Assembly (NCBI GenBank): GCA_028275295.1
Contig: JAPWUY010000017.1
Span: 1 to 11,574 of the forward strand
Direction of reading: 5' to 3'
DNA from: Thermodesulfobacteriota bacterium
Lineage (GTDB): Bacteria > Desulfobacterota > Desulfocorpusculales > Desulfocorpusculum
DNA length: 11,574 nucleotides
The notes beneath the pieces are model-generated. The model searched no databases. It was not told where the DNA came from and worked only from the letters and a program-made list of their open reading frames with translations. Of the stretch, positions 1 to 6,014 are shown one piece after another. The position numbers and the translations under genes were made by a program. How positions within the stretch are numbered: position 1 is the first letter of the stretch; the number at the start of each line of letters is the position of its first letter.

Positions 1-2
1 TG

Positions 3-374
3 AGCCAGAGGCAGTGGGAGGCCAAGGTCTTCGAGAGTCCTTATGAGATAGTCTTTCGGGCAGTGATCTCCTTGTTGGAACAGAAAGGGCATAGGATCAC
101 TCAGGCGGATTTCCAGACAGGAGTGATTGATACTGAACCCACAGAGGGCAAATTCAAGAGAATGAAGGTCTCGGCTGAGGTGAGACCTCTGGGCAAGAAT
201 CTCACGGAAGTGAGAGCCAGGATAGACCTGGAAGAAAAAGGGCTTCTTGGGGGAGGCTACAAGCACGAGCAGCCCAAGCTCGCAATGTATGACGAGCTCT
301 TCACCGAGATAGAACTACAGGTCTACAGGGAACACTTCCTTAAGATAGAGAGGAGATCCAGACCAACCCCATAG
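3..374 (+). CDS. C-terminal part of a small BamC-like / envelope protein (5' end outside window)
   Basis: The frame is open from base 3 to the TAG ending at 374, giving 123 residues, so the gene very probably begins before the window. A GTG at 63 could serve as a start, but the 20 residues before it continue the same fold-like pattern (a strand ending KVFESPYEIVFRAV, then a helix), so I treat the gene as 5'-truncated. The pattern 'aromatic-x-hydrophobic-x-A-V-x-x-L-L-x-x-x-G-H-x-I-x-x-A-D-x-x-x-G-x-I-x-T' followed by alternating beta strands is typical of small lipoproteins with a BamC-like domain in Gram-negative envelopes. A lipobox would lie upstream and cannot be seen. The exact family is not recognised. 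The C-terminus is basic (KIERRSRPTP). The gene converges with the minus-strand gene ending at 596. Confidence 0.65.
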   Translation, partial: SQRQWEAKVFESPYEIVFRAVISLLEQKGHRITQADFQTGVIDTEPTEGKFKRMKVSAEVRPLGKNLTEVRARIDLEEKGLLGGGYKHEQPKLAMYDELFTEIELQVYREHFLKIERRSRPTP

Positions 375-595
375 GCCCCATCGTTGGAAGGTGGAAGCTA
401 TGTTCATGATGTGGGGGAGTGAGTTCCATGCCCAGGACGGGGGCTGATTTTCCCCTTCACTTTAGCCCTGAGTCGGCCTCGGAATGAGAAAAGGGATCAG
501 GGATTCAGGGGGCGAGGCCTTCCAAAGGGGTCAGCCCCCATGCATCCTTTGGGATAGCCGTGTGGTCTCCCGTTCTATGATGTTCAGGATTCCTC
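375..595. other. Convergent intergenic region
   Basis: This 221-bp gap lies between the stop of the left-edge plus-strand gene and the stop of the minus-strand membrane-protein gene. I see no credible gene in it. Apart from one candidate hairpin at 508-539 (listed separately) it holds no obvious repeat or RNA gene. The short open frame beginning at 484 runs antisense into the membrane gene and is Pro/Arg/Ser-rich with no protein-like pattern. Confidence 0.5.
508..539. terminator. Candidate bidirectional terminator hairpin
   Basis: GGGGGC (508-513) pairs perfectly with GCCCCC (534-539). Inside the loop CCTT and AAGG can add a short inner stem. It sits between two convergent genes, where a shared terminator is expected. 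Read on the minus strand, a CCCTTTTCT stretch follows about 12-20 nt beyond the stem; read on the plus strand there is no T-run. The T-run is weak and distant, so this is a position-supported guess. Confidence 0.3.
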
Positions 596-1030
596 CTATG
601 GTCCCGAGCTCCTCTGGATCGATCCCCTTTTTCCTGAAAGAAAGAGGTAACCCAGGCGCCACAGGAAAAAGGGGAGCATCATGGCGACCCCCATCAAGAC
701 CGCTGGGATTATGCCTTCCCGTGGAAGGAGGAGGAATCCGAGGGCCAGGGAGATCCAGAAGATGCCGTGGAGGGTGAACTGGGGCCTTCTTCTCACTGGT
801 TCAGGGAGATGGGATAAAGATCTTGCTGCGTGGAAGCAGGCAAGAAAAATGAAGAAGAGAATACCAACCACTGCCCCTGGGACAAGCCAGCCAATCCAAC
901 CATCTTGGGGAAGGGGCACCTTCCCTCCTCCCGCCGAGAACTTTCCGGCCATGGCAATTGCCCCCAATGAGAGGAGAGCCCGCCTCCGGCTGGGTGTGGC
1001 CCACCTGAGGAGCGGGCCTGTCAATCTCAT
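596..1030 (-). CDS. Unknown small integral membrane protein, coupled to acyl-CoA synthetase gene
   Basis: I do not recognise the family. From the ATG at 1030 the product is 144 residues with a basic N-terminus (R/K at 2-30) and three probable membrane segments at about residues 45-68, 86-103 and 107-131. Segment 1 is very hydrophobic (VVGILFFIFLACF). The loop between segments 1 and 2 is basic (PEPVRRRPQF), and the tail after segment 3 is basic as well. I chose the start at 1030 because it makes an ATGA overlap with the stop of the upstream synthetase gene (stop 1029-1027), the classic arrangement for translational coupling. In-frame ATGs at 1093 (with GGAG 9 nt upstream) and 1108 would add 21 or 26 residues and overlap the synthetase more deeply. 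The opposite strand's open frames here lack protein-like patterns. No conserved catalytic motif is visible. Confidence 0.6.
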   Translation of the reverse strand: MRLTGPLLRWATPSRRRALLSLGAIAMAGKFSAGGGKVPLPQDGWIGWLVPGAVVGILFFIFLACFHAARSLSHLPEPVRRRPQFTLHGIFWISLALGFLLLPREGIIPAVLMGVAMMLPFFLWRLGYLFLSGKRGSIQRSSGP

Positions 1031-2454
1031 CCACAGGGAGATGACGGCCTGATTCTCGTGAAACTGGATCCATCTCGTTGCTCGAGCTTCCATCTCTCGT
1101 AGCTCCATTTGGCGCCCAGAACTTTTGCCGCTTTCTCCAGGCTTTCGACCCCAAGGAGCTTTTCCTCTCCACGGAGCCTCCGCAATGCTTCTTCCTTCTC
1201 AGGCCCATAGAACCAAACGAGGACAGGCTTCTGTGATTTTTCCGCAAGCTCCCTTATGACCTCCAGAGAGTCGAGCTCGGAGCCCCAATGTGCTGGCAGG
1301 GCCAGCGCTACACACACAACCGCATCCACCTGGGGATCCTCCAGAGCTGCTTTGAGAGTGGACCTATAGGTCCTGACCATCCCGTGCTTCATCACCCCTG
1401 GCCATATGTCCATTGGATTACCGACTGGCATCCAGGGAGGGGAGACCTCCTTCAGGGCTCGGATGGCGCCCTGTCCCAGATTTGCCGGTTCGAGGCCTTC
1501 CAAGGCCATGGCATCGAGAAGGATGATCCCTCCCCCTCCCGTGAAGGTAACCATTGCTACCCTGGGTCCCCTCATGGCCGGCAGTTTCACGAAGCTTAGG
1601 ACGATGTCTCTCACATCGTCGCTTCTCCGAACCCTCACGAGCCCTGCCCTTTTCAGTGCGCCATCGATAAGCTTGTCATCACCGGAGATGGACCCAGTAT
1701 GGGAAAGGGCAGCCTTCATGCCATGAGGGGTTCTACCGGTCTTGAGGATCACCACGGGCTTCTTGAGACTTGCCCTGAATGCCTTCTCCATGAATTCCCT
1801 TCCTTGGGGGATGCCCTCAGCGTGGATGGCTATCACCTTCACCCGTTCGTCCACGGCAAGCCAATCGATGGCATCCGCAAGCCCCAGATCGCACCCATTG
1901 CCCAAATCCACTCCGAGGCCCATGCCTCCCATGAGATGACCAGCATCCACAACGAATATCCCTGACTGGCATATGACCCCCACGGGAGACTCCTTCCTTT
2001 CCAAGGGCATGAAGGAGGTGGTGAACCCGGAAAATGAGTTCACGACCCCCAGGGTATTGGGGCCCAAGACCCTCGCTCCCCTCTCTCGGGATATCTCCAA
2101 GATGGCCTCCTGGAGGCTTCTCCCCATGGGATCTGCATCCCCGAATCCCTGATTCGTCACCACAATGGCCCGGATCCCCTTGTCGAGGCACTGGGAGATC
2201 ACACCAGGGACCGTCTCTCTGGGCGAGGAGATCACAGCCAGGTCCACCTCTCCTTCCAGCTCCGAGACCTTCGGCACCGCTCGGAAGCCCTGTATCTCCC
2301 TGGCATGGGGGTGGACGAGTTGGACCTTTCCCCCATAACCCCACCTGAGAAGGTTCCCTAAGGGGCTGAGGGCACGGGCCTCTCTGGGCACCCCCACGAA
2401 GGCAACGGACCTTGGCTCGAGGAAGAGCTCTTTGAAATCCGCTGTGTTCCCCAT
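1027..2454 (-). CDS. ADP-forming acyl-CoA synthetase, alpha subunit (CoA-binding and ligase domains)
   Basis: The product (475 residues) looks like the alpha subunit of an ADP-forming acetyl/acyl-CoA synthetase, which converts acyl-CoA + ADP + Pi to acid + CoA + ATP in the cytoplasm. Visible parts, in order: an N-terminal CoA-binding Rossmann domain (about 8-140, opening FLEPRSVAFVGVP and closing with GPNTLG at 131-136); a succinyl-CoA-ligase-like domain (about 155-290) with CQSG at 162-165, GNGCD at 185-189 and the conserved SHTGSISGDD at 251-260; then a second ligase domain (about 295-445). His252 matches the phosphohistidine of this family. Length fits a lone alpha subunit (about 460), so the ATP-grasp beta domain is not fused, and no beta gene lies in the window. 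The start at 2454 has GGAGGA 7 nt upstream. The frame continues up to 2661, but those residues look non-coding. The acyl substrate cannot be told. Confidence 0.85.
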   Translation of the reverse strand: MGNTADFKELFLEPRSVAFVGVPREARALSPLGNLLRWGYGGKVQLVHPHAREIQGFRAVPKVSELEGEVDLAVISSPRETVPGVISQCLDKGIRAIVVTNQGFGDADPMGRSLQEAILEISRERGARVLGPNTLGVVNSFSGFTTSFMPLERKESPVGVICQSGIFVVDAGHLMGGMGLGVDLGNGCDLGLADAIDWLAVDERVKVIAIHAEGIPQGREFMEKAFRASLKKPVVILKTGRTPHGMKAALSHTGSISGDDKLIDGALKRAGLVRVRRSDDVRDIVLSFVKLPAMRGPRVAMVTFTGGGGIILLDAMALEGLEPANLGQGAIRALKEVSPPWMPVGNPMDIWPGVMKHGMVRTYRSTLKAALEDPQVDAVVCVALALPAHWGSELDSLEVIRELAEKSQKPVLVWFYGPEKEEALRRLRGEEKLLGVESLEKAAKVLGAKWSYERWKLEQRDGSSFTRIRPSSPCG

Positions 2455-2461
2455 CTGCAGA

Positions 2462-2467
2462 TCCTCC
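2462..2467 (-). promoter_or_regulatory. Strong Shine-Dalgarno deciding the synthetase start
   Basis: On the minus strand this reads GGAGGA inside AGAGGGGAGGAT, 7 nt before the ATG at 2454. It is the best ribosome site in the region and marks ATG 2454 as the start rather than the frame-extending ATG at 2661. Confidence 0.7.
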
Positions 2468-2485
2468 CCTCTGGGCACAAAGATT

Positions 2486-2500
2486 CCCCAAGCTTTGGGG
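2486..2500. promoter_or_regulatory. Perfect inverted repeat CCCCAA-GCT-TTGGGG
   Basis: CCCCAA (2486-2491) and TTGGGG (2495-2500) are perfect complements around a 3-nt centre. GATTCC and GGAATC lie just outside and could extend the symmetry. It lies 32-46 bp upstream of the synthetase ATG, within its likely mRNA leader or promoter. It could be an operator for a dimeric repressor or a hairpin in the leader. No family of regulator can be named. Confidence 0.4.
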
Positions 2501-2613
2501 ACATGGAATCTTAAACCGGAAGACCAGGACTTTTCCAGTGGAAGGGGGCAGAAGGCAAGGTGGTTGGGGGAGGCTCTCCCTCGGTTGTTCTCAATGAGAG
2601 GAGCCCGCCAGGG

Positions 2614-2643
2614 TTGACTCAAAGGGTTCTTGCAGGCCAACAT
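2614..2643 (+). promoter_or_regulatory. Candidate sigma-70-like promoter for the purB cluster
   Basis: TTGACT (2614-2619, 5 of 6 to TTGACA) is followed 18 nt later by CAACAT (2638-2643), which keeps the A2, A5 and T6 of TATAAT. Transcription would begin near 2650, about 35 nt before the purB start. The -10 is poor, so only the -35 and the location support this. An inverted repeat, GGCCA (2635-2639) and TGGCC (2650-2654), spans the -10 and start point and could be an operator. Confidence 0.35.
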
Positions 2644-2672
2644 AGAGGCTGGCCGAGACAAGTTTCATTGAT

Positions 2673-2677
2673 GGAGG
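2673..2677 (+). promoter_or_regulatory. Shine-Dalgarno supporting the purB TTG start
   Basis: GGAGG, 7 nt before TTG 2685, within the purine run GGAGGAGGGAG. It supports translation from TTG, giving the usual N-terminus MIPRYTR of this enzyme family. The site also lies inside a 5-codon ATG frame (2671-2688) whose TGA overlaps the TTG. Confidence 0.65.
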
Positions 2678-2684
2678 AGGGAGC

Positions 2685-3986
2685 TTGATACCCAGGTACA
2701 CGAGAGAGGAGATGGGCCGTATTTGGACCCCAGAGGTCCGGTTCAAGACCTGGTTGGCGATTGAGATAGCCATATGCGAGGCCTGGGCAGAGCTGGGCAG
2801 AATTCCCAAGGATGCCCTGGATGTCATAAGGAAGAGGGCCTCCTTCTCAGTTGAGAGGATAGAGGAGATCGAGAAGGTCACCAAGCACGATGTCATAGCC
2901 TTCGTCACCTGTGTGGCTGAATCCATAGGGCCCGAAGGTAGGTATCTCCATCTGGGGGTGACCTCTTCGGACATACTGGATACCTCCATGGCCATTTCCC
3001 TGAGGGATGCGTCTGACATCATAATCCGTGGTCTGGAGCAACTCATAGATCTCTTGAGATCCTTGGCATTGAAGCACAAAGACACCGTCATGATAGGCCG
3101 CACCCACGGGGTCCACGCGGAGCCAATAACCTTGGGGCTCAAGTTCCTGATCTGGCACCAGGAGATGTCGAGAAATTTGGAGAGGATGAGGAGGGCCAGG
3201 GAGACCATTCGCCACGGGAAGATATCCGGCGCAGTGGGGACTTATGCTCATGTGGATCCGAGGGTTGAGATCTATGTCTGTGAGAAGCTGGGGCTCATTC
3301 CGGCCTCTGTCTCGAGCCAGATCATCCAGAGGGACAGGTATGCCGAGTATTTCTGTACCTTGGCAATAGTCGCCTCCAGCTTGGAGAAGATAGCTCTGGA
3401 GGTGAGGCATCTCCAGCGCACAGAGGTCCATGAGGTGGAGGAGGGTTTTGCCGCAGGGCAGAAGGGGTCTTCGGCCATGCCCCACAAGAAGAATCCCATA
3501 ACAGCTGAGAACATATGCGGGCTTGCCAGGGTGGTGAGGGCTAATGCCCAAGCGGCCCTGGAGAACGTGGCCCTCTGGCACGAAAGGGACATAAGCCATT
3601 CCTCCGTCGAGAGGATAATCGGGCCTGATAGCACAATTCTCGTGGACACCATGATCCACAGGACAACCAAGCTCCTGGAGAATCTGGTGGTTTTTCCTGA
3701 TAAAATGATGGAGAACCTGAAGCTCACGCGGGGGCTCGTGTTCTCCGAAGGGGTCATGCTCCTCCTTGTGGAGAAGGGACTGAGGAGGGAGGCTGCATAC
3801 GAGCTCGTGCAGAGAAATGCCATGAGGGTCTGGAGAGAGGGGGGTGAGTTTCTTGAGGCCCTGATGGGGGATGGGGAGATCATGTCCATTGTCACAGAGG
3901 AGGAGCTTCGGGGCTGTTTCCAACTGGAGAGATCCCTGAGACATGTGGATTACATATTCGAGAGGGTCCTGGGCCAAGAGGCTTGA
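2685..3986 (+). CDS. purB: Adenylosuccinate lyase
   Basis: PurB catalyses two beta-eliminations of fumarate: SAICAR to AICAR in de novo IMP synthesis, and adenylosuccinate to AMP. The product is 433 residues, normal for the shorter bacterial class. Family landmarks: N-terminal MIPRYTR; KHD at 67-69; TSSD at 93-96; the catalytic-His segment GRTHGVHAEP around His141; and the fumarase/aspartase-superfamily signature GSSAMPHKKNP at 261-271, whose Ser263 lies on the flexible loop that carries the catalytic serine. The start is TTG at 2685, chosen because of the strong GGAGG and the conserved N-terminus; no in-frame ATG fits the family. It is the first gene of the plus-strand cluster and is followed after 20 nt by purF, the committing enzyme of the same pathway. 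All key residues I can check are present. The soluble cytoplasmic enzyme is expected to be a homotetramer. Confidence 0.96.
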   Translation: MIPRYTREEMGRIWTPEVRFKTWLAIEIAICEAWAELGRIPKDALDVIRKRASFSVERIEEIEKVTKHDVIAFVTCVAESIGPEGRYLHLGVTSSDILDTSMAISLRDASDIIIRGLEQLIDLLRSLALKHKDTVMIGRTHGVHAEPITLGLKFLIWHQEMSRNLERMRRARETIRHGKISGAVGTYAHVDPRVEIYVCEKLGLIPASVSSQIIQRDRYAEYFCTLAIVASSLEKIALEVRHLQRTEVHEVEEGFAAGQKGSSAMPHKKNPITAENICGLARVVRANAQAALENVALWHERDISHSSVERIIGPDSTILVDTMIHRTTKLLENLVVFPDKMMENLKLTRGLVFSEGVMLLLVEKGLRREAAYELVQRNAMRVWREGGEFLEALMGDGEIMSIVTEEELRGCFQLERSLRHVDYIFERVLGQEA

Positions 3987-3995
3987 AAGGGTAAG

Positions 3996-4002
3996 AGGGG
4001 AG
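3996..4002 (+). promoter_or_regulatory. Shine-Dalgarno supporting the purF TTG start
   Basis: AGGGGAG in the 20-nt purB-purF gap, 4 nt before TTG 4007. It supports a TTG start that gives a 9-residue propeptide before the nucleophilic cysteine. Confidence 0.6.
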
Positions 4003-4006
4003 AGAG

Positions 4007-5410
4007 TTGAGGCCAGAGGGTTTTCGCGATGAGTGTGGAATAGTGGGCATTTGGGGCCATCCTGAAGCTGCAAATCTGGCCTATCTCGCCCTGTACGCTC
4101 TCCAGCACAGGGGGCAAGAGAGCGCTGGGGTTGTGAGCAGCGATGGCACGAGTCTCTGGGTCCACAAGGGGATGGGGCTCGTCTCCGATGTGTTCGACGA
4201 ATCGGTGATCTCCCGCCTCAGGGGCTCCAGCGCCATAGGACATGTGAGATATTCCACATCCGGTGCGAGTCATCTCAGAAATGCCCAGCCATTTGTCGTG
4301 GGCCACAAGGGTGGTGGGCTCGCCATAGCCCACAATGGAAACCTCGTAAATGCCCACATCATCAGGGCGGAGCTGGAGGCGAGGGGGGCCATCTTCCAGT
4401 CTACGATGGACACGGAAGTGATAATTCATCTGGCCGCTTCCTCTCCGAGGGCGACCCTCAGGGAGAGGCTCGTGGACGCATTGTCCCAGCTCAGGGGATC
4501 GTACAGCCTGGTCCTCCTCACGGAGTCCCAGATGCTGGCGGCTCGGGATCCCTTCGGATTCAGACCCCTTGTCCTGGGCAGGAAACAGGAGGCCTTTGTC
4601 ATAGCCTCGGAAAGCTGCGCCCTGGATCTCATAGAGGCCGATCTCGTGAGGGAGGTGGAGCCAGGGGAGATATTGGAGATCGACTCCAGAGGCTTGAGGG
4701 GATTCAAGGCATTTCGATCCGAATGTCACCATTGCGTCTTCGAGCTCATCTATTTTTCCAGGCCAGATAGCGTGGTCTTCTCGAGAAACGTTTACGAGGT
4801 GAGAAAGGAAATGGGAGCCCGTCTCGCAGAGGAGCATCCAGTCGAGGCTGACATGGTTGTTCCCGTTCCCGACTCGGGTGTTCCTGCGGCCATAGGCTAT
4901 TCTCAAAGGTCTGGGATCCCCTTCGAGTTGGGTCTCGTGAGGAACCATTACGTGGGGAGGACCTTCATAGAGCCCAGGGAACAGATAAGGCATTTCGGAG
5001 TGAAGATAAAACTCAACCCAGTGAGGGAATTTCTCAGGGGGAAGAGGGTCATCTTGGTGGACGACTCCATTGTGAGGGGCACAACGAGCAGGAAGATCGT
5101 GACCATGGTCCGTCAGGCTGGGGCCAAGGAGGTTCACGTGAGGATCAGCTCCCCTCCCACAATCGGCCCCTGTTATTACGGGATAGATACCCCCACCAAG
5201 GAGGAACTCATAGCAGCCATGAGGCCGGTGAGGGAGGTGGCGGATTTCATAGGCGCTGATTCCCTGGGGTACCTCAGTGTGGAGGGACTGAGGGAGGCAG
5301 TTGGGGAAAAGGCAGGGGAGTTCTGCATGGCCTGTTTCACCGATGAATACCCCGTCGAGATACCCCTCGAGAGGCCAGCTCATCAACTGACCCTCTTCCA
5401 GGAGACTTGA
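4007..5410 (+). CDS. purF: Amidophosphoribosyltransferase (Fe-S type)
   Basis: PurF makes 5-phosphoribosylamine from PRPP and glutamine, the committed step of purine synthesis. The 467-residue product has an N-terminal Ntn glutaminase domain (about 10-230) and a C-terminal phosphoribosyltransferase domain. Cys10 in DECGIVGIWG is the nucleophile; the nine residues before it are a propeptide, as in the Bacillus subtilis type, which must be removed autocatalytically. HRGQESAG (34-41), GHVRYSTSG (78-86) and HNGNL (109-113) are glutaminase motifs. The PRPP loop is VILVDDSIVRGTT (348-360). Cys243, Cys389, Cys440 and Cys443 match the four [4Fe-4S] ligands of the B. subtilis class (contexts HHCVFE, GPCYYG, EFCMACF), which suggests an oxygen-sensitive enzyme. 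TTG start with AGGGGAG upstream. It sits between purB and pyrE; feedback inhibition by AMP/GMP is known for the family. Confidence 0.97.
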   Translation: MRPEGFRDECGIVGIWGHPEAANLAYLALYALQHRGQESAGVVSSDGTSLWVHKGMGLVSDVFDESVISRLRGSSAIGHVRYSTSGASHLRNAQPFVVGHKGGGLAIAHNGNLVNAHIIRAELEARGAIFQSTMDTEVIIHLAASSPRATLRERLVDALSQLRGSYSLVLLTESQMLAARDPFGFRPLVLGRKQEAFVIASESCALDLIEADLVREVEPGEILEIDSRGLRGFKAFRSECHHCVFELIYFSRPDSVVFSRNVYEVRKEMGARLAEEHPVEADMVVPVPDSGVPAAIGYSQRSGIPFELGLVRNHYVGRTFIEPREQIRHFGVKIKLNPVREFLRGKRVILVDDSIVRGTTSRKIVTMVRQAGAKEVHVRISSPPTIGPCYYGIDTPTKEELIAAMRPVREVADFIGADSLGYLSVEGLREAVGEKAGEFCMACFTDEYPVEIPLERPAHQLTLFQET

Positions 5411-5453
5411 GGAAAGGGGACCATTGGCCACGCACTCTGTGGGTGGAGGAGCC

Positions 5454-6014
5454 ATGAGGGACGAACTTTGGGAGAGGCTGAGGAGGATACTCGTAGAGAA
5501 ATCCTATGAGAGGAGGAGGGTCATCCTCACCTCCGGCCGCGAAAGCGACTTCTACGTCGACGGCAAACAGACGAGCTTACATCCAGAAGGGGCCTATCTC
5601 ATAGGTGTCCTGATTCTCAGGCAACTCAATTCCCGGGAGCCTAGGGTCCAGGCAGTGGGAGGCATGACCCTGGGAGCGGATCCCATCGTGAGCGCAGTGG
5701 CTGTGGTGAGTCATCTGGAAGGGACCCCACTTCCAGCTTTCATCATAAGGAAGGAGCCCAAAGGCCACGGAACTGGCCAATGGATAGAGGGGAAAAAGAA
5801 CTTGCCTCCCAGGGCCTCGGTGGCGATCCTGGAGGATGTGGTCACAACAGGTGGCACTACCCTCAAGGCCGTGGAGAGGGCGGAGCAGGAAGGACTGAGG
5901 GTGGTGAGGATCGTGGCCCTCGTGGACAGGGAGGAAGGTGGGGCTGAGGCCATAGCCAGGGCTGGCTTCCAGCTTGAGGCCATCTTCCGAAGATCGGACC
6001 TGGAAACGCGATGA
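5454..6014 (+). CDS. pyrE: Orotate phosphoribosyltransferase
   Basis: PyrE joins orotate to PRPP to form OMP in pyrimidine synthesis. From ATG 5454 the product is 186 residues, normal for the family. SGRESDFYVDGKQTSLHPEG (27-46) is the conserved N-terminal part, FIIRKEPKGHGTG (96-108) carries the conserved lysines and flexible catalytic loop, and AILEDVVTTGGTT (124-136) is the PRPP-binding loop with its paired acidic residues. I chose ATG 5454 because GGAGGAG lies just upstream and family members begin about here. A TTG at 5424 would add ten Gly/Ser-rich residues and also has a purine run upstream (AAAGGGGA). It follows purF by 43 nt, and its TGA overlaps the ATG of the next gene (ATGA at 6011-6014). 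Like PurF it consumes PRPP, so the front of the cluster shares one substrate. Confidence 0.95.
   Translation: MRDELWERLRRILVEKSYERRRVILTSGRESDFYVDGKQTSLHPEGAYLIGVLILRQLNSREPRVQAVGGMTLGADPIVSAVAVVSHLEGTPLPAFIIRKEPKGHGTGQWIEGKKNLPPRASVAILEDVVTTGGTTLKAVERAEQEGLRVVRIVALVDREEGGAEAIARAGFQLEAIFRRSDLETR

Larger units (their letters stand above)
2455..2684. promoter_or_regulatory. Divergent promoter region between synthetase unit and pur cluster
   Basis: This 230-bp gap separates two diverging transcription units, so it should hold both promoters. It contains two clear inverted repeats, at 2486-2500 and 2635-2654, and one plausible plus-strand promoter (all listed separately). I could not find a convincing minus-strand -35/-10 pair. 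The minus-strand frame stays open across much of it (to 2661) but the encoded residues lack a conserved pattern. Confidence 0.55.

Noticed and set aside
681..1052. Plus-strand open frame opposite the membrane-protein gene
   Set aside because: The product is Arg/Pro-rich and featureless, while the minus strand gives a plausible three-helix membrane protein with an ATGA overlap to its neighbour.
1288..1965. Overlapping plus-strand open frames opposite the synthetase gene
   Set aside because: The minus-strand frame encodes clear CoA-ligase motifs; the plus-strand products are unstructured shadows.
2455..2661. N-terminal extension of the synthetase from ATG 2661
   Set aside because: The extra 69 residues lack conservation, family members begin about 7-10 residues before the CoA-binding domain, and GGAGGA lies just before ATG 2454.
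2847..4073. Minus-strand open frame (408 codons) antisense to purB
   Set aside because: Same shadow effect; purB carries all its signature motifs on the plus strand, and this frame shows none.
3950..5455. Long minus-strand open frame (501 codons) antisense to purF
   Set aside because: It mirrors a fully conserved purF gene; its product is rich in Pro/His/Gly/Leu with no domain pattern, as expected when AGG/GAG/CTC codons are read backwards.
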